DNA of 64,000 nucleotides from Petrolisthes cinctipes (lineage: Eukaryota > Arthropoda > Malacostraca > Decapoda > Porcellanidae): NCBI GenBank assembly GCA_033782935.1, contig JAWQEG010000486.1, positions 3,162,001 to 3,226,000 on the forward strand, given 5' to 3'. Of this stretch, positions 38,601 to 52,152 are shown one piece after another; the first letter of the stretch is position 1; each line of letters starts with the position of its first letter. The notes beneath the pieces are model-generated. The model saw nothing but the letters and a program-made list of their open reading frames with translations, did no database searches and was not told the DNA's origin. Position numbers and translations under genes: made by a program.

Positions 38601-41460
38601 GGGTGTTTTGGGACTGAATTTTAGATATCGACTTTTTGGCACCTAAAATATCGATTTTTAGCATGTTTTTAACCTATATTTTGAAAATATTCTAGCACTG
38701 AGTAGGCATGTACAGATTGCTTCTATGACCCCAAAATATTGAATTTTCGGGTGTTTTGAGCCTGAATTTGAGATATAAACGGGTACAGAAGATACATGCA
38801 CATAATGACTTTGGCCATCTAAAATATCGATTTTCAGCATGTTTTGGGCATGTATTTTGAAAATACTCTAACACGGAGTAGGCATGTACAGATCGCTACT
38901 GAGACCCCAAAATATCGAATTTTCGAGTGTTTTGAGCCTGAATTTGAGATATAAACGGGTACTGAAGATGCATGCACATATCGACTTTTTGGCACCTAAA
39001 ACATCGATTTTGAGCATGTTTTGGGCCGGTATTTTGAAAATACTCTAACACGGAGTAGGAATGTACAGATCGCTTCTGGGACCCCTAAATATCGAATTTT
39101 CGGGTGTTTTGGGCCTTAATTTGAGATATCGACTTTTAATCACCTAAAATATCGATTTTTAGTATGTTTTTGGCCTGTATTTTGAAAATACTCTAACACG
39201 GAGTAGGCATGTACAGATCGCTTCTGGGACCCCTAAATATCGAATTTTCTTGTGTTTTGGGACTGAATTTGAGATATCGACTTTTTGGCACCTAAAAGAT
39301 CGATTTTTAGCATGTTTTTAGCCTATATTTTGAAAATATTCTAGCACAGAGTAGGCATGTACAGATTGCTTCTGGGACCCCAAAATATTGAATTTTCGGG
39401 TGTTTTGAGCATGAATTTGAGATATAAACGGGTACAGAAGATACATGCACTAATTGACTTTGGGCACCTAAAATATCGATTTTTAGCATGTTTTGAGCCT
39501 ATATTTTGAAAATATTCTAGCACTGAGTAGGCATGTACAGATCGCTTCTGGGACCCCAAAATATCGAATTTTCGGGTGTTTTGAGCCTGAATCCGAGATA
39601 TAAACGGGTACTGAAGATGCATGAACATATCGACTTTTGGAGACCTAAAATATCGATTTTGAGCATGTTTTGAGCCTATATTTTGAAAACATTCTAGCAC
39701 TGAGTAGGCATGTACAGATCGCTTCTGGGACCCCAAAATATCGAATTTTCGGGTGTTTTGAGCGTGAATTTGAGATATAAACGAGTATAGAAGATGCATG
39801 CACATATCGACTTTTGTGCGCCAAAAATATCGATTTTCAGCATGTTTTGGGCCTGAATTTTGAAAATACTCTAACACGAAGTAGGCATGTACAGATCGCT
39901 TCTGGGACCCCAAAATATCGAATTTTCGGGTGTTTAGGGCCAGAATTTGAGATATAAACGGGTACAGAAGATGCATGCACATATCGACTTTTGGGCACCT
40001 AAAAGATCGATTTTCAGTATGTTTTTGGCCTGTATTTTGAAAATACTCTAACACGGAGTAGGCATGTACAGATCGCTTCTGGGACCCCTAAATATCGAAG
40101 TTTCGCGTGTTTGGGAATGAATTTGAGATATCGACTTTTGGGCACCTAAAATATCGATTTTTAGCATGTTTTGAACCTATATTTTGAAAACATTCTAGCA
40201 CTGAGTAGGCATGTACAGATCGCTTCTGGGACCCCAAAATATCGATTTTTCGGGTGTTTTGAGCCTGAATTTGAGATATAAACGAGTATAGAAGATGCAT
40301 ACACATATTGACTTTGGGCACCAAAAATATCGATTTTCAGCATGTTTTGAGCCTGAATTTTGAAAACACTCTAACACGGAGTAGGCATGTACAGATCGCT
40401 TCTGGGGCCCCTAAATATCGAGTTTCGGGTGTTTGGGGACTGAATTTGAGATATCAACATTTTGGCACTTAAATATCGATTTTTAGCATGTTTTTAGCCT
40501 ATATTTTGAAAATATTCTAGCACTGAGTAGGCATGTACAGATTGCTTCTGGGACCCCAAAATATTGAATTTTCGGGTGTTTTGAGCCTGAATTTGAGATA
40601 TAAACGGGTACAGAAGATGCATACACATATCGACTTTTGGGCACCTAAAATATCGATTTTCAGTATGTTTTTGGCCTGTATTTTGAAAATACTCTAACAC
40701 GGAGTAGGCATGTACAGATCGCTTCTGAGACCCCTAAATATCTAAGTTTCGGGTGTTTTGGGACTGAATTTTAGATATCGACTTTTTGGCACCTAAAATA
40801 TCGATTTTTAGCATGTTTTTAACCTATATTTTGAAAATATTCTAGCACTGAGTAGGCATGTACAGATTGCTTCTATGACCCCAAAATATTGAATTTTCGG
40901 GTGTTTTGAGCCTGAATTTGAGATATAAACGGGTACAGAAGATACATGCACATATTGACTTTGGCCATCTAAAATATCGATTTTCAGCATGTTTTGGGCA
41001 TGTATTTTGAAAATACTCTAACACGGAGTAGGCATGTACAGATCGCTACTGGGGCCCCAAAATATCGAATTTTCGAGTTTTTTGAGCCTGAATTTGAGAT
41101 ATAAACGGGTACTGAAGATGCATGCACATATCGACTTTTTGGCACCTAAAACATCGATTTTGAGCATGTTTTGGGCCGGTATTTTGAAAATACTCTAACA
41201 CGGAGTAGGCATGTACAGATCGCTTCTGGGACCCCTAAATATCGAATTTTCGGGTGTTTTGGGCCTTAATTTGAGATATTGACTTTTTATCACCTAAAAT
41301 ATCGATTTTTAGTATGTTTTTGGCCTGTATTTTGAAAATACTCTAACACGGAGTAGGCATGTACAGATCGCTTCTGGGACCCCTAAATATCGAATTTTCT
41401 TGTGTTTTGGGACTGAATTTGAGATATCGACTTTTTGGCACCTAAAAGATCGATTTTTAG
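35640..41460 (+). repeat. Large satellite segment, right copy of a duplication about 11 kb apart
   Basis: This is the partner of 24,850-30,200. It carries one extra dimer near 36.7-37.0 kb and about one extra short monomer before 40.1 kb relative to the left copy, which explains the stepped offsets. The similarity stops at about 41,460, where this copy reads TAGCATGTTTTGAGCC and the left copy (30,199) reads TAGCATGTTTTTAGCC. Confidence 0.83.
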
Positions 41461-42130
41461 CATGTTTTGAGCCTATATTTTGAAAACATTCTAGCACTGA
41501 GTAGTCATGTACAGATCGCTTCTGGGACCCCAAAATATTGAATTTTCGGGTGTTTTGAGCCTGAATTTGAGATATAAACGAGTATAGAAGATGCATACAC
41601 ATATTGACTTTGGGCACCAAAAATATCGATTTTCAGCATGTTTTTGGCCTGTATTTTGAAAATACTCTAACACGGAGTAGGCATGTACAGATCGCTTCTG
41701 AGACCCCTAAATATCGAAGTTTCGGGTGTTTTGGGACTGAATTTGAGATATCGACTTTTTGGCACCTAAAATATCGATTTTGAGCATGTTTTGAGCCTAT
41801 ATTTTGAAAACATTCTAGCACTGAGTAGTCATGTACAGATCGCTTCTGGGACCACAAAATATCGAATTTTCGGGTGTTTTGAGCCTGAATTTGAGATATA
41901 AACGAGTATAGAAGATGCATACACATATTGACTTTGGGCACCAAAAATATCGATTTTCAGCATGTTTTTGGCCTGTATTTTGAAAATACTCTAACACGGA
42001 GTAGGCATGTACAGATCGCTTCTGAGACCCCTAAATATCGAAGTTTCGGGTGTTTTGGGACTGAATTTGAGATATCGACTTTTGGGCACCTAAAATATCG
42101 ATTTTCAGCATGTTTTGGGCCTGAATTTTG
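41309..42130 (+). repeat. Dimeric satellite stretch with a 324-bp period
   Basis: Long plus short monomers alternate as 324-bp dimers. The private variant GAGTAGTCATGTAC occurs at 41,500 and again at 41,824, exactly 324 bp apart. Flanking variants CATACACATATTGACTTTGG repeat at the same spacing. Confidence 0.8.
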
Positions 42131-42339
42131 AAAATACTCTAACACGAAGTAGGCATGTACAGATCGCTTCTGGGATCCCAAAATATCGAATTTTCGGGTG
42201 TTTAGGGCCAGAATTTGAGATATAAACGGGTACAGAAGATGCATGCACATATCGACTTTTGGGCACCTAAAAGATCGATTTTCAGTATGTTTTTGGTCTG
42301 TATTTTGAAAATACTCTAACACGGAGTAGGCATGTACAG

Positions 42340-45300
42340 ATCGCTTCTGGGACCCCTAAATATCGAAGTTTCGGGTGTTTGGGAATGAATTTGAGATATC
42401 GACTTTTGGGCACCTAAAATATCGATTTTTAGCATGTTTTGAACCTATATTTTGAAAACATTCTAGCACTGAGTAGGCATGTACAGATCGCTTCTGTGAC
42501 CCCAAAATATCGAATTTTCGGGTGTTTTGAGCCTGAATTTGAGATATAAACGAGTATAGAAGATGCGTACACATATTGACTTTGGGCACCAAAAATATCG
42601 ATTTTCAGCATGTTTTGAGCCTGAATTTTGAAAACACTCTAACACGGAGTAGGCATGTACAGATCGCTTCTGGGGCCCCTAAATATCGAATTTTCGGTTG
42701 TTTGGGGACTGAATTTATGATATCAACTTTTTGGCACCTAAAATATCGATTTTTATCATGTTTTTAGCCTATATTTTGAAAATATTCTAGCACTGAGTAG
42801 GCATGTACAGATAGCTTCTGGGACCCCAAAATATCGAATTTTCGGGTGTTTTGAGCCTGAATTTGCGATATAAACGAGTATAGAAGATGCATGCACATAT
42901 CGACTTTTGGGTACCAAAAATATCGATTTTCAGCATGTTTTGGGCCTGTATTTTGAAAATACTCTAACACGGAGTAGGCATGTACAGATCGCTTCTGGGA
43001 CCCCAAAATATCGAATTTTCGGGTGTTTAGGGCCAGAATTTGAGATATAAACGTGTACAGAAGATGCATGCACATATCGACTTCTGGGCACCTAAAAGAC
43101 TGATTTTCAGAATGTTTTTGGCCTGTATTTTGGAAATACTCTAACACGGAGTAGGCATGTACAGATCGCTTCTGAGACCCCTAAATATCTAAGTTTCGGG
43201 TGTTTTGGGACTGAATTAGAGATATCGACTTTTTGGCACCTAAAATATCGATTTTGAGCATGTTTTGAGCCTATATTTTGAAAACATTCTAGCACTGAGT
43301 AGGCATGTACAGATCGCTTCTGGGACCACAAAATATCGAATTTTCGGGTGTTTTGAGCCTGAATTTGAGATATAAACGAGTATAGAAGATGCATACACAT
43401 ATTGACTTTGGGCACCAAAAATATCGATTTTCAGCATGTTTTTGGCCTGTATTTTGAAAATACTCTAACACTGAGTAGGCATGTACAGATCGCTTCTGAG
43501 ACCCCTAAATATCGAAGTTTCGGGTGTTTTGGGACTGAATTTGAGATATCGACTTTTGGGCACCTAAAATATCGATTTTTAGCATGTTTTTAGCCTATAT
43601 TTTAAAAACATTCTAGCACTGAGTAGGCATGTACAGATTGCTTCTGGGACCCCAAAATATCGATTTTTCGGGTGGTTTGAGCCTGAATTTGAGATATAAA
43701 CGAATATAGAAGATGCATACACATATTGACTTTGGGCACCAAAAATATCGATTTTCAGCATGTTTTGGGCCTGAATTTTGAAAATACTCTAACACGGAGT
43801 AGGCATGTACAGATCGCTTCTGGGGCCCCTAAATATCGAGTTTTCGGGTGTTTGGGGACTGAATTTGAGATATCAACTTTTTGGAACCTAAAATATCGAT
43901 TTTTAGTATGTTTTTAGCCTATATTTTGAAAATATTCTAGCACTGAGTAGGCATGTACAGATTGCTTCTGGGACCCCAAAATATTGAATTTTCGGGTGTT
44001 TTGAGCCTGAATTTGAGATATAAACGGGTACAGAAGATGCATGCACATATCGACTTTTGGGCACCTAAAATATCGATTTTGAGCATGTTTTGAGCCTATA
44101 TTTTGAAAACATTCTAGCACTGAGTAGGCATGTACAGATCGCTTCTGGGACCCCAAAATATCGAATTTTCGGGTGTTTTGAGCCTGAATTTGAGATATAA
44201 ACGAGTATAGAAGATGCATGCACATATCGACTTTTGTGCGCCAAAAATATCGATTTTCAGCATGTTTTGGGCCTGAATTTTGAAAATACTCTAACACGAA
44301 GTAGGCATGTATAGATCGCTTCTGGGACCCCAAAATATCGAATTTTCGGGTGTTTAGGGCCAGAATTTGAGATATAAACGGGATTAGAAGATGCATACAC
44401 ATATCGACTTTTGGGCACCTAAAAGATCGATTTTCAGTATGTTTTTGGCCTGTATTTTGAAAATACTCTAACACGGAGTAGGCATGTATAGACCGCTTCT
44501 GGGACCCCTAAATATCGAAGTTTCGGGTGTTTGGGAATGAATTTGAGATATCGACTTTTGGGCACCTAAAATATCGATTTTTAGCATGTTTTGAGCCTAT
44601 ATTTTGAAAACATTCTAGCACTGAGTAGGCATGTACAGATCGCTTCTGTGACCCCAAAATATCGAATTTTCGGGTGTTTTGAGCCTGAATTTGAGATATA
44701 AACGAGTATAGAAGATGCGTACACATATTGACTTTGGGCACCATAAATATCGGTTTTCAGCATGTTTTGAGCCTGAATTTTGAAAACACTCTAACACGGA
44801 GTAGGCATGTACAGATCGCTTCTGGGGCCCCTAAATATCGAATTTTCGGGTGTTTGGGGACTGAATTTATAATATCAACTTTTTGGCACCTAAAATATCG
44901 ATTTTTAGCATGTTTTTAGCCTATATTTTGAAAATATTCTAGCACTGAGTAGGCATGTACATATTGCTTCTGGGACCTCAAAATATTGAATTTTCGGGTG
45001 TTTTGAGCCTGAATTTGTGATATAAACGGGTACAGAAGATGCATGCACATATCGACTTTTGGGCACCTAAAATATCGATTTTGAGCATGTTTTGAGCCTA
45101 TATTTTGAAAACATTCTAGCACTGAGTAGGCATGTACAGATCGCTTCTGGGACCCCAAAATATCGAATTTTCGGGTGTTTTGAGCCTGAATTTGCGATAT
45201 AAACGAGTATAAAAGATGCATGCACATATCGACTTTTGGGCACCAAAAATATCGATTTTCAGCATGTTTTGGGCCTGTATTTTGAAAATACTCTAACACG

Positions 45301-45440
45301 GAGTAGGCATGTACAGATCGCTTCTGGGACCCCAAAATATCGAATTTTCGGGTGTTTAGGGCCAGAATTTGAGATATAAACGTGTACAGAAGATGCATGC
45401 ACATATCGACTTCTGGGCACCTAAAAGATCGATTTTCAGT
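42340..45440 (+). repeat. Satellite domain with a 2,152-bp unit
   Basis: The stretch around 42,356-43,140 recurs at 44,508-45,400 with a constant offset of 2,152 bp. Shared variants include GATGCGTACACATATTGAC and TTTTGGGGCCCCT contexts. The following block is offset by 2,329 bp, that is one long monomer more. Confidence 0.75.
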
Positions 45441-47790
45441 ATGTTTTTGGCCTGTATTTTAGAAATACTCTAACACGGAGTAGGCATGTACAGATTGCCT
45501 CTGAGACCCCTAAATATCGAAGTTTCGGGTGTTTTGGGACTGAATTTGAGATATCGACTTTTTGGCACCTAAAATATCGATTTTGAGCATGTTTTGAGCC
45601 TATATTTTGAAAACATTCTAGCACTGAGTAGGCATGTACAGATCGCTTCTGTGACCACAAAATATCGAATTTTCGGGTGTTTTGAGCCTGAATTTGAGAT
45701 ATAAACGAGTATAGAAGATGCATACACATATTGACTTTGGGCACCAAAAATATCGATTTTCAGCATGTTTTTGGCCTGTATTTTGAAAATACTCTAACAC
45801 GGAGTAGGCATGTACAGATTGCTTCTGGGACCCCTAAATATCGATGTTTCGGGTGTTTGGGAATGAATTTGAGATATCGACTTTTGGGCACCTAAAATAT
45901 CGATTTTTAGCATGTTTTGAGCATATATTTTGAAAACATTCTAGCACTGAGTAGGCATGTACAGATCGCTTCTGTGACCCCAAAATATCGAATTTTCGGG
46001 TGTTTTGAGCCTGAATTTGAGATATAAACGAGTATAGAAGATGCGTACACATATTGACTTTGGCACCAAAAATATCGATTTTCAGCATGTTTTGAGCCTG
46101 AATTTTGAAAACACTCTAACACGGAGTAGGCATGTACAGATCGCTTCTGGGGCCCCTAAATATCGAATTTTCGGGTGTTTGGGGACTGAATTTATGATAT
46201 CAACTTTTTGGCACCTAAAATATCGATTTTTAGCATGTTTTTAGCCTATATTTTGAAAATATTCTGGCACTGTGTAGGCATGTACAGATTGCTTCTGGGA
46301 CCCCAAAATATTGAATTTTCGGGTTTTTTGAGCCTGAATTTGAGATATAAACGGGTACAGAAGATGCATGCACATATCGACTTTTGGGCACCTAAAATAT
46401 CGATTTTGAGCATGTTTTGAGCCTATATTTTGAAAACATTCTAGCACTGAGTAGGTATGTACAGATCGCTTCTGGCACCCCAAAATATCGAATTTTCGGG
46501 TGTTTTGAGCCTGAATTTGCGATATAAACGAGTATAGAAGATGCATGCACATATCGACTTTTGGGCACCAAAAATATCGATTTTTAGCATGTTTTGGGCC
46601 TGTAATTTGAAAATACTCTAACAAGGAGTAGGCATGTACAGATCGCTTCTGGGACCCAAAAATATCGAATTTTCGGGTGTTTTTGGCCAGAATTTGAGAT
46701 ATAAACGTGTACAGAAGATGCATGCACATATCGACTTCTGGGCACCTAAAAGATCGATTTTCAGTATGTTTTTTGCCTGTATTTTGGAAATACTCTAACA
46801 CGGAGTAGGCATGTACAGATCACTTCTGAGACCCCTAAATATCGAAGTTTCGGGTGTTTTGGGACTGAATTTGAGATATCGACTTTTTGGCACCTAAAAT
46901 ATCGATTTTGAGCATGTTTTGAGCCTATATTTTGAAAACATTCTAGCACTGAGTAGGCATGTACAGATCGCTTCTGGGACCACAAAATATCGAATTTTCG
47001 GGTGGTTTGAGCCTGAATTTGAGATATAAACGAGTATAGAAGATGCATACACATATTGACTTTGGGCACCAAAAATATCGATTTTCAGCATGTTTTTGGC
47101 CTGTATTTTGAAAATACTCTAACACGGAGTAGGCATGTACAGATTGCTTCTGGGACCTCTAAATATCGATGTTTCGGGTGTTTGGGAATGAATTTGAGAT
47201 ATCGACTTTTGGGCACCTAAAATATCGATTTTTAGCATGTTTTGAGCCTGTATTTTGAAAACATTCTAGCACTGAGTAGGCATGTACAGATCGCTTCTGT
47301 GACCCCAAAATATCGAATTTTCGGGTGTTTTGAGCCTGAATTTGAGATATAAACGAGTATAGAAGATGCGTACACATATTGACTTTGGCACCAAAAATAT
47401 CGATTTTCAGCATGTTTTGAGCCTGAATTTTGAAAACACTCTAACACGGAGTAGGCATGTACAGATCGCTTCTGGGGCCCCTAAATATCGAATTTTCGGG
47501 TGTTTGGGGACTGAATTTATGATATCAACTTTTTGGCACCTAAAATATCGATTTTTAGCATGTTTTTAGCCTATATTTTGAAAATATTCTAGCACTGAGT
47601 AGGCATGTACAGATTGCTTCTGGGACCCCAAAATATTGAATTTTCGGGTTTTTTGAGCCTGAATTTGAGATATAAACGGGTACAGAAGATGCATGCACAT
47701 ATCGACTTTTGGGCACCTAAAATATCGATTTTGAGCATGTTTTGAGCCTATATTTTGAAAACATTCTAGCACTGAGTAGGCATGTACAGA
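45440..47790 (+). repeat. Satellite domain with a 1,325-bp unit
   Basis: 45,440-46,465 matches 46,765-47,790 at an offset of 1,325 bp. Markers include TATCGATGTTTCGGGTG (45,840 and 47,165), GACTTTGGCACCAAAAATA with one G missing (46,058 and 47,383), and GGGTTTTTTGAGCC (46,322 and 47,647). 1,325 is close to five long plus three short monomers. Confidence 0.8.
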
Positions 47791-48114
47791 TCGCTTCTGG
47801 GACCCCTAAATATCGAAATTTCGGGTGTTTTGAGCCTGAAATTGATATATAAACGGGTACTGAAGATGCATGAACATATCGACTTTTGGGCACCTAAAAC
47901 ATCGATTTTGAGCATGTTTTTGGCCTGTATTTTGAAAATACTCTAACACGGAGTAGGCATGTACAGATCGCTTCTGGGACCCCAAAATATCGAATTTTCG
48001 GGTGTTTTGAGCTTAAATTTGAGATATAAACGAGTACAGAAGATGCAACACATATCGACTTTTGGGCATCTAAAATATCGATTTTGAGCATGTTTTGAGC
48101 CTATATTCTAGCAC

Positions 48115-49538
48115 TGATCGCTTCTGGGACCCAAAAATATCGAATTTTCGGGTGTTTAGGGCCAGAATTTGAGATATAAACGGGTACAGAAGATGCATGC
48201 ACATATCGACTTTTGGGCACCTAAAAGATCGATTTTCAGTATGTTTTTGGCCTGTATTTTGAAAATACTCAAACACGGAGTAGGCATGTACAGATCGCTT
48301 CTGGGACCCCTAAATATCGAATTTTCGGGTATTTTGGGACTGAATTTGAGATATCGACTTTTTGGCTCCTAAAATATCGATTTTTAGCATGTTTTTAGCC
48401 AATATTTTGATAATATTCTAGCACTGACTAGGCATGTACAGATTGCATCTCGGACCCCAAAATATTGAATTTTCGGGTGTTTTGAGCCTGAATTTAAGAT
48501 ATAAACGGGTACAGAAGATACATGCACATATTGACTTTGGGCAACTAAAATATCGATTTTCAGGATGTTTTGGCCCTGTATTTTGAAAATACTCTAACAC
48601 GGAGTAGGCATGTACAGATCGCTTCTGGGACCCCTAAAATATCGAATTTTCGGGTGTTTTGAGCCTGAATTTGAGATATAAACGGGTACTGAAGATGCAT
48701 GCACATATAAACGGGTACAGAAGATGCATCCTCATATCGACTTTTGGGCACCTAAAAGATCGATTTTCAGTATGTTTTGGGCCTGTATATTGAAAATACT
48801 CTAACACGGAGGAGGCATTTACAGATCGCTTCAGGGACCCCAAAATATCGAATTTTTGGGTGTTTTGGGCCTTATTTTGAGATATCGACTTTGGGCACCT
48901 AAAATATCGGTTTGTAGCATGTTTTGGGTCTGTATTTTGAAAATATTCTAGCACTGAGTAGGCATGTACAGATCGATTCTGGGACCCCAAAATATCCAAT
49001 TTTCGGGTGTTTTGAGCATGAATTTGAGATATAAACGGGTACAGAAGATGTATCCACATATCAACTTTTGGTCACCTAAAATATCGATTTTGAGCATGTT
49101 TTGGGCCTGTATTTTGAAAATACTCTAACTAGGAGTAGGCATGTACAGATCGCTTCTGGGACCCAAAAATATCGAATTTTCGGGTGTTTTGAGCCTGAAT
49201 TTGAGATATAAACGGGTACAGAAGATGCATGCACATTTCGACTTTGGACACTTAAAATATCGAATTTTAGCATGTTTTGAGCCTATATTTTGAAAACATT
49301 CTAGCACTGACTAGACATGTACAGATCGCTTCTGGGACCCATAATTATCGAATTTTCGGGAGTTTTGAGGTTAAATTTGAGATATAAACGAGTACAGAAG
49401 ATGCATGCACATGTTGACTTTGGGTACCTAAAATATCGATTTTCAGTATGTTTTGGGCCTGTATTTTGAAAATACTCTAACACGGAGTAGGCATGTACAG
49501 TTCGCTTCTGGGACCCCAAAATATCGAATTTTCGGGTG
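48115..49538 (+). repeat. 1.42-kb satellite block, copy 1 of a pair spaced 4,038 bp
   Basis: The block matches 52,153-53,576 at a constant offset of 4,038 bp. Markers are the double 29-bp cassette (48,676 and 52,714), GGAGGAGGCATTTACAG (48,810 and 52,848), TCGGTTTGTAGC and CTAACTAGGAGTAGG. The monomers here are more divergent than in the left half of the array. Confidence 0.88.
48676..48733 (+). repeat. Tandem double copy of the 29-bp cassette inside one monomer
   Basis: Two cassettes of exactly 29 bp lie side by side (48,676-48,704 and 48,705-48,733). Each begins ATATAAACGGGTAC and ends GAAGATGCATGCAC or GAAGATGCATCCTC. The usual ATATCGAC follows at 48,734. The host monomer is therefore about 206 bp instead of 177. 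Confidence 0.95.
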
Positions 49539-52152
49539 TTTTGGGACTGAATTTGAGATATCGACTTTTTGGCACATAAAATATCGATTTTGAGCATGTT
49601 TTGAGCCTATATTTTGAAAACATTCTAGCACTGAGTAGGCATGTACAGATCGCTTCTGGGACCACAAAATATCGAATTTTCGTATGTTTTGAGCCTGAAT
49701 TTGAGATATAAACGAGTATAGAAGATACATACACATATTGACTTTGGGCACCAAAAATATCGATTTTCAGCATGTTTTGGGCCTGAATTTTGAAAATACT
49801 CTAACACGGAGTAGGCATGTACAGATCGCTTCTGGGGCCCCTAAATATCGAATTTTCGGGTTTAGGGGGACTGAATTTGAGATATCAACTTTTTGGCACC
49901 TAAAATATCGATTTTTAGCATGTTTTTAGCCTATATTTTGAAAATATTCTAGCACTGAGTAGGCATGTACAGATTGCTTCTGGGACCCCAAAATATTGAA
50001 TTTTCAGGTGTTTTGAGCCTGAATTTGAGATATAAACGGGTACAGAAGATGCATGCACATATCGACTTTTGGGCACCTAAAATATCGATTTTGAGCATGT
50101 TTTGGGCCTGAATTTTGAAAATACTCTAACTCGGAGTAGGCATGTACAGATCGCTTCTGGGACCCAAAAATATCGAATTTTCGGGTGTTTAGGGCCAGAA
50201 TTTGAGATCTAAACGGGTACAGAAGATGCATGCACATATCGACTTTTGGGCACCTAAAAGATCGATTTTCAGTATGCTTTTGGCCTGTATTTTGAAAATA
50301 CTCTAACACGGAGTAGGCATGTACAGATCGCTTCTGAGACCCCTAAATATCGAAGTTTCGGGTGCTTTGGGACTGAATTAGAGATATCGACTTTTTGGCA
50401 CTTAAAATATCGATTTTTAGCATGTTTTTAGCCTATATTTTGAAAATATTCTAGCACTGAGTAGGCATGTACAGATCGCTTCTGCGACCCCTAAATATCG
50501 AATTTTCAGGTGTTTTGGGCCTTATTTGAGATATCGACTTTTTGGCACCTAAAATATCGATTTTTAGCATGTTTTTAGCCTATATTTTGAAAATATTCTA
50601 GCACTGAGAAGGCATGTACAGATTGCTTCTGGGACCCCAAAATATTGAATTTTCGGGTGTTTAGGGCCAGAATTTGAGATATAAACGGGTACAGAATATG
50701 CATGCACATATCAACTTTTGGGCACCTAAAAGATCGATTTTCAGTATGTTTTTGGCCTGTATTTTGAAAATACTCTAACACGGAGTAGGCATGTACAGAT
50801 AGCTTCTGGGACCCCTAAATATCGAATTTTCGGTAGTTTTGGGACTGAATTTGAGATATCGACTTTTTGGCACCTAAAATATCGATTTTTAGCATGTTTT
50901 TAACCTATATTTTGATAATATTCTAGCACTGAGTAGGCATGTACAGATTGCTTCTCGGACCCCAAAATATTGAATTATCGGGTGTTTTGAGCCTGAATTT
51001 AAGATATAAATGGGTACAGAAGATACATGCACATATTGAATTTGGGCAACTAAAATATCGATTTTCAGCATGTTTTTAGCCTATATTTTGAAAATATTCT
51101 AGCACTGAGTAGGCATGTACAGATTGTTTGTGGGACCCCAAAATATTGAATTTTCGGGTGTTTTGAGCCTGAATATGAGATATAAACGGGTACAGAAGAT
51201 GCATGCACATATCGACTTTTGGGCACCTAAAATATCGATTTTGAACATGTTTTGAGCCTATATTTTGAAAACATTCTAGCACTGAGTAGGCATGTACAGA
51301 TCGCTTCTGGGACCCCAAAATATCGAATTTTCGGGTGTTTTGAGCCTGAATTTGAGATATAAACGAGTATAGAAGATGCATACACATATTGCCTTAGGGA
51401 ACCAAAAATATCGATTTTCAGCATGTTTTGGGCCATAATTTTGAAAATACTCTAACACGGAGTAAGCATGTACAGATCGCTTCTGGGACCCCTAAATATC
51501 GAAGTTTCGGGTGTTTGGGGACTGAATTTGAGATATCAACTTTTTGGAACCTAAAATATCAATTTTTAGCATGTTTTTAGCCTATATTTTGAAAATATTC
51601 TAGCACTGAGTAGGCATGTACAGATTGCTTCTGGGACCCCAAAATATTGAATTTTCGGGTGTTTTGAGCCTGAATTTGAGATATAAACGGGTACAGAAGA
51701 TGCATGCATATATCGACTTTTGGGCACCTAAAATATCGATTTTGAGCATGTTTTGAGCCTATATTTTGAAAACATTCTAGCACTGAGTAGGCATGTACAG
51801 ATCGCTTCTGGGACCCCTAAATATCGAAATTTCGGGTGTTTTGAGCCTGAATTTGAGATATAAACGGGTACTGAAGATGCATGAACATATCGACTTTTGG
51901 GCACCTAAAACATCGATTTTGAGCATGTTTTTGGCCTGTATTTTGAAAATACTCTAACACGGAGTAGGCATGTACAGATTGCTTCTGGGACCCCTAAATA
52001 TCGAATTTTCGGGTGTTTTGAGCCTGAATTTGAGATATAAATGGGTACTGAAGATGCATGAACATATCGACTTTTGGGCACCTAAAACATCGATTTTGAG
52101 CATGTTTTGGGCATGTATTTTGAAAATACTCTAACACGGAGTAGGCATGTAC

